Source: Coemansia sp. RSA 922
Lineage: Eukaryota > Kickxellomycota > Kickxellomycetes > Kickxellales > Kickxellaceae
Direction of reading: 5' to 3'
Assembly (NCBI GenBank): GCA_027577415.1
Contig: JANBQS010000045.1
Location: 1-46,650, forward strand
DNA length: 46,650 bases
The first letter of the stretch is position 1, and every line of letters starts with the position of its first letter. Below, piece after piece: positions 1 through 8,878 of this stretch. The position numbers and the translations under genes were made by a program. The notes under the pieces are model-generated. The model was not told the DNA's origin. It saw only the letters and a program-made list of their open reading frames with translations, and searched no databases.

Positions 1-111
1 GGCAGTTGATGTCGACGTCGATGATGCTGGTGGCGAGGCACTGGGCGCTGATGGCTCGCTGATGTGGGCGCGCTCCAGTTTTCGCAGGGTCTCTTCGATG
101 GCCTTGGACAT
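1..111 (-). CDS. N-terminus of an unknown protein (cut by the window start)
   Basis: An ATG at 111-109 on the minus strand opens a frame that stays open for 37 codons to the window edge. The peptide begins MSKAIEETLRKLERAHIS and then turns into a Ser/Pro/Ala/Thr-rich stretch. The first 17 residues could form an amphipathic helix, and the rest looks disordered. Too little is present to assign a family. Its position head-to-head with TLG2, across a 488-bp gap, fits a real divergent gene. The call could be wrong if the ATG lies in a leader. Confidence 0.4.
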   Translation of the reverse strand, partial: MSKAIEETLRKLERAHISEPSAPSASPPASSTSTSTA

Positions 112-599
112 TATTTCTACAAAGCATGTAAGCATGACGGGAGAAAGGTATTCAGTACGTAGTACAAGGGTGACAACAACGGGTGCAGCTCGCTTAGCCA
201 TTCGAAAGCCAGGGCTTGAGCGAATTCCACCGAGATGGGCTCTCCCAGGTAGGCCCTACTGCGAGTAGCCAGCTCTGGGTATCCCAGAAGAAGTGGGGAG
301 GAGACAGGCAATACGCACCGTTGTTTCGTTAGCTGAGTGTAGTGAAGCAAATACTAAAATGTGAAGGTGAAAGGTGAAAGCAAGGTGAAAGTGTGGTCTC
401 TTTTTAGCAAGAAAAGAAAGAAGGAAAAGAAGCACACACTCAAGAGCAGCCCGCCACCACGCATAAGGCCATTAAAGGCCTGAGCAGCAGCAAGCAGCAG
501 CCACTTCCGAAATCCATGTGACCTGGTCTATTTGTGATCGCAGTCTATTGAGAAAGACAGCTTTTCTTTCTTCAGTGTCCTTTCGTTTATATTCTCATA
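112..599. promoter_or_regulatory. Divergent intergenic region, partial gene / TLG2
   Basis: This 488-bp gap carries no convincing gene on either strand. It lies between two genes transcribed away from each other, so it should hold both promoters. Visible features are an A/G-rich stretch around 360-440 and a short run of CAG-like triplets near 485-505. There is a pyrimidine-rich leader just before the TLG2 start. No clear TATA box or known factor site was recognised. Confidence 0.5.
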
Positions 600-1517
600 A
601 TGGCAACCCGTAGTCGCACCTTCCTATTTGTACAGTACCGAAATTCTTTTGGCCACGCGCAGCGCCGGAAACGCAGCAGGCTCGCCGCCGGCACAACTCA
701 CAACCAAGTGACCGAGGAAGAGGGACTAATTGAGCGGACAAATGACGAGGGCGAAATGGTAATCGAGCTAGCGCATTTGCCTCCGCGCTGGGTGGACCTA
801 GTAGAGGACGTGGGCGAGCAGATGGACGACATTACTCGCAAGATCAAGCGCCTGGAAGCGCTGCACAAACAGCATCTCCTGCCGGGGTTTGACGACCGGT
901 CTGCGGAAGAGCGGGAGATAAACATGCTCACACAAGAGATAACAGCGCAGTTCCGGTCGTGTGGAAGTCTGGTGCGGGGTGTCGGGCAGCACCAGTCGCA
1001 TGGTCAAGAGCAAGTGGTTGGCAACAACATACAGTCGTCGATGGCGCTCAAGCTCCAGTCTCAGTCGACGGCGTTCCGCCAGTCCCAGTCGGCGTATTTG
1101 CACAAGATGTCGCTGCGCAAAAACGCAAACTCGGACGTGTTTGCGCTGGACGCTGAGCACGAGCGCGCTGTGTCGCGACGCTTTGACATGACGCTGACTG
1201 ACGAGCAGCTGCAGGTCATGGAGTCAAGCGAGGCTGACATTGCCGAGCGGGAGGGTGAGCTGGCCAAGATCCACGAGTCGATTGTCGAGTTGGCTGCCGT
1301 GTTTGGGCAGATGCAAGAGATGGTTATCGACCAGGGAACCATGCTTGATCGCATAGACTTTAACATTGAAAACACAGTGGTCCACGTCGCTGCCGCCGCC
1401 GAGGAGCTGGTGGCCGCTGACCGACACCACAAGGGCTCGGTCGCCAACAAGTGCATTATATCCTTGGCCATCGTCGTCATCGTGCTAGTTGTGATACTGT
1501 TAGTAAAATGGCTATAG
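600..1517 (+). CDS. TLG2: Endosomal/TGN t-SNARE, Tlg2 / syntaxin-16 family
   Basis: This 305-residue Qa-SNARE should drive fusion of endosome-derived vesicles with the trans-Golgi and endosomes, partnered by the SM protein Vps45. The extreme N-terminus (MATRSRTFLFVQYRNSF) matches the Vps45-binding N-peptide of Tlg2/Stx16. A helical Habc-like region covers about residues 60-200. The SNARE motif runs from about 213 to 275 and contains the family signature VIDQGTMLDRIDFNIENTV, with Q245 as the zero-layer glutamine. A single C-terminal membrane anchor spans about 284-303 with almost nothing after it, as expected for a tail-anchored SNARE. Length and domain order are normal and the frame is uninterrupted. 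The start is the first ATG and is supported by the N-peptide. Confidence 0.93.
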   Translation: MATRSRTFLFVQYRNSFGHAQRRKRSRLAAGTTHNQVTEEEGLIERTNDEGEMVIELAHLPPRWVDLVEDVGEQMDDITRKIKRLEALHKQHLLPGFDDRSAEEREINMLTQEITAQFRSCGSLVRGVGQHQSHGQEQVVGNNIQSSMALKLQSQSTAFRQSQSAYLHKMSLRKNANSDVFALDAEHERAVSRRFDMTLTDEQLQVMESSEADIAEREGELAKIHESIVELAAVFGQMQEMVIDQGTMLDRIDFNIENTVVHVAAAAEELVAADRHHKGSVANKCIISLAIVVIVLVVILLVKWL

Positions 1518-1679
1518 ATTTCGTTTCTTTTTTCTTCTAAGCGTTCCCCCTAATGTATCTTTATCAGATGGCTGCCAAGCATGTCCTTTTCCCCCCTACT
1601 CCGCGCTGGCACTGCGATTCTGCAAGAGACCAACACCCATGCATTCTTCCTCTGAACTCGACATCCACATCTTTACACA

Positions 1680-2822
1680 ATGTTATTTCCTGAAGAAGGG
1701 TTTTCATTTGCAGACCACTCCCATCGCCGCTTCAACCCGCTGACTGGATCATGGGTGCTATGCTCGCCGCACCGCGCCAAGCGTCCCTGGCTTGGCCAAG
1801 TGGAAGATGCCTCAAACGAGCAGCGACCAACATACGACCCTACTTGCTTTCTGTGCCCAGGCAACAAGCGCGCGACAGGTGCTCAGAACGACTGCTACAC
1901 GTCGACGTATGTGTTTCCCAACGACTATGCTGCTGTGCACGCTGAGCAGCCCAACTGCTCGACAGAGTCACTAGCACTGGTGGCCGGCGAGAATGCCTCC
2001 AGCGATCTGTTTCGCGTAGAGTCGACTCGTGGCCAATGCAGCGTCATCTGCTTTTCTCCACGCCACGACGTCACGCTTCCTGAGCTGAGCTTGGACGAGA
2101 TATGTCAGATCATCCGCACGTGGCAGAGCATGTATGCTAATCTCTCGGCCGATCCCAGTATCGCTTACATCCAGCTGTTCGAGAACAAAGGTGCTGCCAT
2201 GGGCTGCTCCAACCCGCACCCACATGGCCAAGTCTGGGCCCTGTCTGCAGTTCCCAGCGAGCCTGCCAAGGAGATCGAGTCGCTGAAGGCATATCGCCAG
2301 GCCCACATGTCTACAACTCCCGATGCATGTCTGTTGTGCGCCTACGTCCGCGCCGAAGAGGAAAACGCTGCCGCTGGCGAGCAGTCCAGTCGCATAGTGC
2401 TACAGAACGAGTCATTCATGGCTCTCGTACCCTTCTGGGCAACCTGGCCCTTTGAAACCATGATCGTCGCCAAGCACCACCTTACGAGCATCGCCAGCCT
2501 GCGCGAGCCTCGGATCGCCGATCTAGCAGAGATAATACAGGGCCTTACTTGTCGCTACGACAATTTGTTCCAGTGCAGCTTTCCTTACTCAATGGGCCTG
2601 CACCAAGCTCCCACTGCCACTCATCCTGACGCTGCGTACTGCCACTTCCACATGCACTTTTACCCTCCCCTCCTGCGCAGCGCCACAGTGCGCAAGTTCT
2701 TGGTCGGCTTTGAGATGATGGCTGAGCCACAGCGCGATCTGACTGCCGAGCAAGCGGCATCTCGTTTGCGTGCCCAAAGCTCAATCCACTACAAGATCTC
2801 ATTACCTGCCAATGGCACATAG
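1680..2822 (+). CDS. GAL7: Galactose-1-phosphate uridylyltransferase
   Basis: This 380-residue enzyme of the Leloir pathway transfers UMP from UDP-glucose to galactose-1-phosphate. The HIT-family active site SNPHPHGQVW is present. H182 would be the uridylylated nucleophile, and H180 with C56, C59 and H129 would form the zinc site. The C-terminal HFHMHFYPP motif belongs to the second metal and substrate domain. Length matches fungal and bacterial GalT. The gene lies only 162 bp after TLG2 on the same strand and runs tail-to-tail into PUF4 (116 bp between stops). No other GAL genes are in the window, so a GAL cluster is not evident here. No Gal4-type CGG-N11-CCG site was recognised upstream. 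Confidence 0.96.
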   Translation: MLFPEEGFSFADHSHRRFNPLTGSWVLCSPHRAKRPWLGQVEDASNEQRPTYDPTCFLCPGNKRATGAQNDCYTSTYVFPNDYAAVHAEQPNCSTESLALVAGENASSDLFRVESTRGQCSVICFSPRHDVTLPELSLDEICQIIRTWQSMYANLSADPSIAYIQLFENKGAAMGCSNPHPHGQVWALSAVPSEPAKEIESLKAYRQAHMSTTPDACLLCAYVRAEEENAAAGEQSSRIVLQNESFMALVPFWATWPFETMIVAKHHLTSIASLREPRIADLAEIIQGLTCRYDNLFQCSFPYSMGLHQAPTATHPDAAYCHFHMHFYPPLLRSATVRKFLVGFEMMAEPQRDLTAEQAASRLRAQSSIHYKISLPANGT

Positions 2823-2938
2823 TCACAAGGCAACGTACAAATATATCGAGCGAATACAGACTGGTATACAATTAAGAAAAGTAGAGAAAAATGAAGGTAG
2901 AGGTTGAAATATTTTTTTTTTAGCTTCGTAGATGCCTT

Positions 2939-5900
2939 CTAGTGCGCTGCGTAGTACGCCGATGTTTGAAGCTTGGCTCCAGAGGTCCCAGGTGCCGCCG
3001 AGTTGGGCGCAGACGACACCGAAATAGGAGTCGCTCCAGACGAGACCATAGAGGGAGGAGAATCGTACGCGCCGTGAGCGTTAGAATTCATGCTGCCTGG
3101 GTGGGCTGGCGCCATCATAGGCATAGGGGCATGGTACATTTGTGATGTCGCACCAGCTCCATCCATTTTGTAGTAGTACACGCCATTCATATGTTGTTGC
3201 TGCTGCTGCTGCTGCTGCTGCTGTTGGTGGTGGTGGTGGTGGTGGAAGGCGCCGCTAGCGTTGGGGCGGTTAATCGAATCAAAGGACGCCGGGCCTCTTC
3301 CATTGACGGGAGGCATAAACATACGCGGCTGGTTCAGCGATGGCTTGCTGGTACCCATTCCGTTGGCACCCGCCAGGGGGCTCACTCCACGGCTGAGATT
3401 GGCTCCAATGTTTGCCATCGATCCGTTGCCCGACGCAGTGTTCCCCATCTGCGGATACAGTGACATTGACGATATCGCCGTCGTCGAGTGCGATCCGTGC
3501 GACGGCCCCAGCGTTGGCGAGGCATGACGACTGCCAGCCGCACTGGGCACAGCCGACACAAACCCATCGCGTTGTAGCTTGATGTAAATGCGCTTTCCGT
3601 AAGGAGTGTGGCGGATGAGAGGCAGCAGCGGGATGATAGCCTCGATAATGTCCAACCGCTGGTACTGGTCAGCAAAGTCGAGCGCCGTCTGGACAACGTA
3701 GTTGCCGTACGAGTCGCGCATCAGCGCATCTAGCTTCTCGCGCTGCAGCAACGGCGCTACAAGCATCTTGCGAGTGGCGGGGCTGGCAATGCGGATGCAT
3801 TTCTCCATGACGTTGGACGAGAACTTTTGCACAGACAGCCCGCAGATGTGGTCTACAAACTTTCTGATCAGGGGCTCGGAGAACGCCTCCATGTTCAGGT
3901 CCAGCACGTATTGCACCACGTAGTTGCCGAACGGGTCTTGCACAAGCTGCAGTGCCTGAGAGATGATCACATCGACCAGCTGGCTCTTTTGGCTCTCCGC
4001 CGCAAAATCAATACAGCGCTGGAACACGCAGCACCCGTGGCGGTGAGTGGCAACATCCCAGCAGCTTCCCGCAACAGAGTCGTAGATAAACTGGTTGTTT
4101 TTGCTCGACAGCCTGCTGAGGCACTTTTGGATGACGTGGTTGCCATTCAGGTCGCGGATCAGCAACACCACGGCTCCACGAAGCGCGCTAATAACCAAGT
4201 CGATCTGCTCCTGAGTCGCCAGCAGCTCGATTATCTTTTGCACCGCCCGCGTTCCATGCGCGTTCAACGATATGCTGACCAGATCGGATGATACACCGGC
4301 GATGACCTGTGTGCGCTGCTTGTCGCTGCAGTGCTCCAAGAGCTTCTGGCAGAGATAGTTGCCAAACGGATCGATCATCAAAACGGACGAGCGCGGCAGT
4401 ACCTCGGAAAGGATCATCTCCACATGGTCCTCCTGGCCGTCCTCGAGCTTCTTCTGGAGGAACCGGCATCCGTACTGGTCCTTGCACACGTCAAAGATCG
4501 TGCCCCGCAGCCCCTCAAGCGTGGCGTTGGTGAATCGGTTGGCCTCGGTCTCTCCACGACGATGTGCCTTATTGCTGCCGCTCTTTTGCTGGCCATGCAT
4601 GCCTTGGCCATGCGCCACTATCGGCGCCGACTGAAGGGCTGCCGATGGCGCCATAGAAGCAAGCGGTTGCTGGCCATGCCGCTGAGACTGCAGTGCTTGT
4701 TGCTGAGACGACGGATGCTGGCCATGCATGTGGATGTGCGAGGCTCCATGGTGGGGGTGCTGCATTGGGGTCGGAGGAATGCTGGGAGGCGCGGTTTGGT
4801 GGCCCACTCCATACATCCCAACAGATGCTGGTCCGAATGAGCCCTGCATGCCATAGTTGTTGATCATCGGCGTGGACGCGCCCGAGGCTGAGCTGCTTCC
4901 AACATACGACTGCGTGCGGCCAACCATCATACCCGAAGCACTGCCGCCATACGGATAATTGACAGTGCCACCCATGTGGCGGCCACCACCCATGTCATAT
5001 GTGATATCGCCATTGACGCCAGGGTAGCCCTGGTACTGGGCGCTGTACAGCAGTCCAGGCGAGTCGAATCGAGCAAGTGCGCTCTGGTCTGCGAATCCAG
5101 CACTGGGCGGACCACCACGTGGGTGGTTGGGCACTTGGGGAACATCGTCGCCTTGCAAAACGTGGTACTGCTTGGCGTTGAGCACAGGCGTGCTGGCGTT
5201 GCGGATAAGCCCAATGTTCCGGCTAGGATCATACGGGCGCAGATCATGCGCCGCGTCGGCATGTAGCATGTCTCCGTTCATCGGCCGCAGCTGAGTCTGA
5301 CCGCCAGTAACTATAGAGGTGCTTGGCGCAGCTCCAGACAGCCTGGAGTCGCGCTGATACCCATTATAGCCGGCTTGCCCAAGTGCAAACGCCTTACCCA
5401 CGCCTTGACCGCTTGGAGCTCCAACTCCGGCTTGACCAGCATCGCCATAGTGTCCAGCCGACACAAGATCCGCGGTGCTACCAATAGTTGATATGCGTGC
5501 GCTACCGCTCTTGCCCATACCGTCCTCGTCGAGCAAGCCATGGGGTAGCTTGGGACTTGTGCCCAGGGCGACGGTGGCAGAAGTAGCAGCATCGCTGCGG
5601 AAGGCGCCAGAGCCGCTGCGAGCAGCTATCGAGTGCCCATCAAGTGCAGGTAGGTGGCCGGACACGCCGTTAGCCAAGCCGACTGTGTGGACCGGGTTGT
5701 CGTTAATGGAGAATCCCTCGAGCTCCTGCCACAAGTTCTGGTACTCGAGAGAGTTGCGACGCGAGACAGGAAGCGATTTTACATAAAAGTCGTTAAACCC
5801 ACCCTGCGCCAGGGTGCTCGGTGAGCCTTGCTGTGACTTCATAGTGTCGAGCATCCCGGAGCCCATGTCGAGGATGCTCTGGTTGGCACTAGTGTCCTTG

Positions 5901-6412
5901 TCACCCACACGAGTCATCCCAGACGAATGAAGTGCAGGGTCGCCGAGGACGCTGTTGAAGCGCGACTGCGACAGCCGGTGCGAGGATGTCGTTGTCTGTG
6001 CTGAAGGCGGTGCTTGTCCAACACCACGACTACCACCCGAGGTCAAGTGCGACTGGCCCGCACTGTATGTAGAGTCGTTAAACAGGCTGTGAGGCGAGCC
6101 CATGATCGAGCCAAGAGGGTGTACACTAACCGGCGAAGTAGTTGACGAGAGCGAGGAGCCATTGCCAACAATGCGACCAAGCCGCGATGTGTGTGCCCCT
6201 GGTGTGTGCTCGCTGATGGACTCGCCACCAATCTCGAATATAGAGGCGTGTCTCACTGGCTGGCCGCTTGTCTGCTTTGGCGCTGCAGGGCTGATGAAGG
6301 AGGCGGCTTTAGTAGCAGCAGTAGCTAGTGCGCTAGTGTTGGCGGCCGACGCAGGTGCGGTGGTGTCAGCTGCGGCAGTAGCAGAGGGCAAAATCGAGGC
6401 CGAAGCCGACAT
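2939..6412 (-). CDS. PUF4: Pumilio-family RNA-binding protein, PUF4 type
   Basis: This large (1157-residue) translational repressor and mRNA-decay factor carries a C-terminal Pumilio homology domain at about residues 629-952. Eight repeats are readable, with recognition residues R1 CR..Q, R2 NY..Q, R3 TR..Q, R4 NH..Q, R5 CC..Q, R6 NY..Q, R7 SN..E and R8 NY..Q. Under the established PUF code, read R8 to R1, this predicts UGUAUAUA-type targets. The TR in repeat 3 and CC in repeat 5 resemble yeast Puf4 more than Puf3. The long N-terminal part is low-complexity (Ser/Gly/Gln/His), and the C-terminal tail has a His6-Gln11 tract. The frame runs upstream to a TTG, but the first in-frame ATG is at 6412, so I start there. 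An upstream exon splicing to a TAG acceptor near 6517 cannot be excluded. Confidence 0.92.
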   Translation of the reverse strand: MSASASILPSATAAADTTAPASAANTSALATAATKAASFISPAAPKQTSGQPVRHASIFEIGGESISEHTPGAHTSRLGRIVGNGSSLSSTTSPVSVHPLGSIMGSPHSLFNDSTYSAGQSHLTSGGSRGVGQAPPSAQTTTSSHRLSQSRFNSVLGDPALHSSGMTRVGDKDTSANQSILDMGSGMLDTMKSQQGSPSTLAQGGFNDFYVKSLPVSRRNSLEYQNLWQELEGFSINDNPVHTVGLANGVSGHLPALDGHSIAARSGSGAFRSDAATSATVALGTSPKLPHGLLDEDGMGKSGSARISTIGSTADLVSAGHYGDAGQAGVGAPSGQGVGKAFALGQAGYNGYQRDSRLSGAAPSTSIVTGGQTQLRPMNGDMLHADAAHDLRPYDPSRNIGLIRNASTPVLNAKQYHVLQGDDVPQVPNHPRGGPPSAGFADQSALARFDSPGLLYSAQYQGYPGVNGDITYDMGGGRHMGGTVNYPYGGSASGMMVGRTQSYVGSSSASGASTPMINNYGMQGSFGPASVGMYGVGHQTAPPSIPPTPMQHPHHGASHIHMHGQHPSSQQQALQSQRHGQQPLASMAPSAALQSAPIVAHGQGMHGQQKSGSNKAHRRGETEANRFTNATLEGLRGTIFDVCKDQYGCRFLQKKLEDGQEDHVEMILSEVLPRSSVLMIDPFGNYLCQKLLEHCSDKQRTQVIAGVSSDLVSISLNAHGTRAVQKIIELLATQEQIDLVISALRGAVVLLIRDLNGNHVIQKCLSRLSSKNNQFIYDSVAGSCWDVATHRHGCCVFQRCIDFAAESQKSQLVDVIISQALQLVQDPFGNYVVQYVLDLNMEAFSEPLIRKFVDHICGLSVQKFSSNVMEKCIRIASPATRKMLVAPLLQREKLDALMRDSYGNYVVQTALDFADQYQRLDIIEAIIPLLPLIRHTPYGKRIYIKLQRDGFVSAVPSAAGSRHASPTLGPSHGSHSTTAISSMSLYPQMGNTASGNGSMANIGANLSRGVSPLAGANGMGTSKPSLNQPRMFMPPVNGRGPASFDSINRPNASGAFHHHHHHQQQQQQQQQQQHMNGVYYYKMDGAGATSQMYHAPMPMMAPAHPGSMNSNAHGAYDSPPSMVSSGATPISVSSAPNSAAPGTSGAKLQTSAYYAAH
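3191..3246 (-). repeat. Trinucleotide tract coding His6-Gln11 in PUF4
   Basis: Adjacent CTG-type and GGT-type triplet runs on the plus strand are read in the PUF4 sense as CAC repeats followed by CAA/CAG repeats. They give six histidines and eleven glutamines after the RNA-binding domain. Such tracts are replication-slippage prone and likely length-polymorphic. PolyQ near PUF domains is commonly tied to granule assembly (family knowledge, not shown here). Confidence 0.85.
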
Positions 6413-7785
6413 GGCTGGGGTCAAGCTGGCATTGGCTGCGACGTGGCCTGGCCGTGTATCTTGTGTGCTTTCAAAGTTGGAGTCGATTGCAGCACTTGAG
6501 CAGACAGCATGTGCCTACATTAGCCAAGACAAAAAAGAATGGGCATACGAAAAGCCATGAGGCGGAGTTAGTACTGGGGCGATCGGGGGGATAATCGTTT
6601 AGCAAGTCACAGCAAAAGCGTGACAGATACAAAGTTGGTAGTGTTTTAAAGCCTTGGGCTATAGCACAGCCAGTTGCCCTGTACACGTTTATCCATCCAT
6701 CCATCCGAAACACAAGGGCTGGCTGTGAAAGCGTGGGGATATGGCGCGGCCAGCATGCATGATGGATAAAGCGGGGTGTGTAAACTACGTGACTAGAGGC
6801 AGGGTCGCATGTAGGGCGTGCGTAAAAAAAAGCAGGGCATGTTAGGTAACACAAACAGCTCGCTGTCGTGGTACACTTTCGGGGGTATATAGAGCTGGTG
6901 TATAATACAGTACCTTTGTGTCGGCACTCGACATAGCAGCAGCGCTACCAAATGGGTCAAAGGGTTTTGTTGGACCCGACATCATTTGCCGTATCAGTTG
7001 AGTCAGCAGCTGACTGAATAGGGCGTATTCCTGCTAACGCCAATCGAGCGAATTCGAATCAGAGACCAGCGCGTAGTTTGCTAACAGCGGTGGCTCATGC
7101 AAACACGGAACAGACCAGGAGTGCGTTGTTGGTTCGTACTAGTCGGGAAAAGCAGCAAATACGTGCGTGACAACGGAGAGGAAGGAAGGAAGGCAAAAAA
7201 AAAAAGTTGAGGGAGAAAAAAAGGACAAGGCGTCGATTTTTTTTTTCCTAAGAGACGAATAAAAAGAAAAAGGAAACCGAAAGACGACGAAACCGGCAAG
7301 AAGAAAGGTAGAAACACCGGCGAGAGGAAAAAAATACAACTGGCTCTGGGCAACTACTAATAGCGAGTCAGTGTATAAAAGCAATAGTTATAGCCACTCG
7401 TGCTGCACGTGCACAGTGGGTTAAGCTGGAGGTAAGAGGGGGTACTGCTTGCCAGGGCTACCAGAGCCAAGTAACAAAGTACCAAAGTGTGGTGAGCCTC
7501 TTAGAGATTCAGCGCTGAGAGCACAGTGTGTATGCACAGCCGTATACGAGAAACTACAAGAAGAGGGGAAAGTACGGGCGTGGCTGAGACAAGTAGCAAT
7601 TACAAATGACAAGGTAATAAAACTAGCGAAAAAAAGAAGAATATTGCCAAAGGGGCTGCTCTAAGAAGTTTGCCACCCCTGTGCGTGAGCACTAAGCGCA
7701 CTTATATCCTTTATGCCTTTACATGAGCTAAAATTTTCTATAGCTGATTCGACGATCTGATGATCTCTGAGATCTAAATGTCAAG
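6413..7785. promoter_or_regulatory. Long PUF4 promoter and leader region, no gene seen
   Basis: This 1.37-kb gap is the largest in the window. The genes on both sides are on the minus strand, so it should contain the PUF4 promoter and 5' leader and the short 3' UTR of RRF. In the PUF4 sense it has a strongly pyrimidine-rich block (plus-strand purines at about 7155-7330) and an ATCC microsatellite near 6690-6705. A CACGTG E-box lies at 7406-7411. No open frame here has coding character, and no tRNA or snRNA fold was recognised. An intron in the leader is possible. Confidence 0.5.
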
Positions 7786-8598
7786 CTAAGTGCGCTCGAT
7801 CTCGCGCTGCTTGGCCTTGAGCTGGTCCTCGATCCGGCCGGTGTACTTGTCAGTCACGGTCTGAATATCCTTCTCCCAGGCCTTGACCTCGTCCGGGGGC
7901 ATATTGTCCTTGGAATCAGCCTTAAGCCGCTTCATCGCGTCTTGGCGGTTTTTGCGCACGTGCACACGCGCGTTCTCAGCCATTGCGCCCAGGCTCTTGA
8001 GCAGCTTCTCTCGCGACTCCTTGGTGGATTTTGGCACTGGCACGATAATGGCATCCTTCTCGATGCGAGGGTTCAGGCCCAGGCCAGCACTGCGAATAGA
8101 GGTCTCGATGGGCCGCTGCGTATCAGGGCTATTAGGGATTACGATGAGGTTCTGAGCGTCCTTGACTGCAATCATAGCGAGGTCTGGAAGCGACGCTGAC
8201 CCGCCCTTGAGCACCACGCGGACACCATTCAAGATAGCTGGACTGGCCCGTCCTGCACGCACAGCTTGTAGCTCCTCTGCAAACCGTCCTACGCTGTGCT
8301 CCATCTGCTCAGTCATCTTGTCCAAGTCCAGAGTCATCTCTACTGGGCCGCTATCCTCGTCGTCCTCTTTGCCCTTTTTGGAACCTCCCTTGCCCTTCTT
8401 CGCTCCCTTCTTACTGGATCCGTAGCCTCGGCACTGCTGCTGAGAAAATAGGTTGGAAGAAGCTGTCGGGATCAGTAGTGGCTGTCTAGAACATAGTGAT
8501 CCACTTGCTACTGTCGTTGCGGGCGTGGCTATCCGGAAAGAACAGCCCGGACGACGCAGCTGGCGAGCTGTAATGGCAAACAAGGCACGTGTAGACAT
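7786..8598 (-). CDS. RRF1: Mitochondrial ribosome recycling factor
   Basis: This 270-residue protein would split mitochondrial ribosomes after termination, together with mitochondrial EF-G2. The RRF domain covers about residues 85-270 and includes the AGRASPAIL segment, the central beta domain and the long C-terminal helices (KNRQDAMKRLK, then a charged helix to the end). The first ~60 residues are Arg/Ser/Ala-rich without acids, like a mitochondrial presequence, and a Lys/Gly-rich linker follows. The open frame extends upstream to a GTG, but the ATG at 8598 directly precedes the presequence and is preferred. The gene is divergent from EDC4 across 280 bp. A GTAAGT about 65 bp upstream of the ATG could be the donor of a leader intron, but no coding exon was found for it. 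Confidence 0.93.
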   Translation of the reverse strand: MSTRALFAITARQLRRPGCSFRIATPATTVASGSLCSRQPLLIPTASSNLFSQQQCRGYGSSKKGAKKGKGGSKKGKEDDEDSGPVEMTLDLDKMTEQMEHSVGRFAEELQAVRAGRASPAILNGVRVVLKGGSASLPDLAMIAVKDAQNLIVIPNSPDTQRPIETSIRSAGLGLNPRIEKDAIIVPVPKSTKESREKLLKSLGAMAENARVHVRKNRQDAMKRLKADSKDNMPPDEVKAWEKDIQTVTDKYTGRIEDQLKAKQREIERT

Positions 8599-8878
8599 CG
8601 AGTATATGTTATAAATGTAGATAGATAAGCAGAAGAGCCACAAAGTCCACCTTACGTCCACTTACCAAGGTGCTCTCTTCAGATCAACAAATCGCAAATT
8701 GATTATCGCCTGCCTTCAAGGTCTTGAAAGTTGGCTCTTTTGCTCTTTTGTGTGCTTCTCCTTTGCTCGATTTCTAAACTTTCTTTCTGCAATAATTGTC
8801 ACAAAATCGCCCATCAAAGCGAGCGCCAAAGCTTTAAATCGCATCTCTACTCATCCATATTTATATTTTTAAACAAAG
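8599..8878. promoter_or_regulatory. Bidirectional promoter region, RRF1 / EDC4
   Basis: These 280 bp separate two start codons pointing away from each other. The EDC4 side is pyrimidine-rich and ends in an A/T-rich leader just before the ATG. No recognised factor site was found. Confidence 0.5.

Noticed and set aside
3191..3463. Poly-Leu/poly-Val open frame on the plus strand
   Set aside because: It is simply the antisense reading of the His/Gln triplet tract in PUF4, not a membrane protein.
7000..7080. Possible tRNA because of a TTCGAAT T-loop-like string
   Set aside because: The flanking bases do not form a T-stem on either strand, and no anticodon or acceptor arm can be drawn.
8599..8670. 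Coding 5' exon for mitochondrial RRF using the GTAAGT near 8664
   Set aside because: The only upstream ATG on that strand runs into a stop before the donor, and the ATG at 8598 already gives a complete presequence. A non-coding leader intron remains possible.
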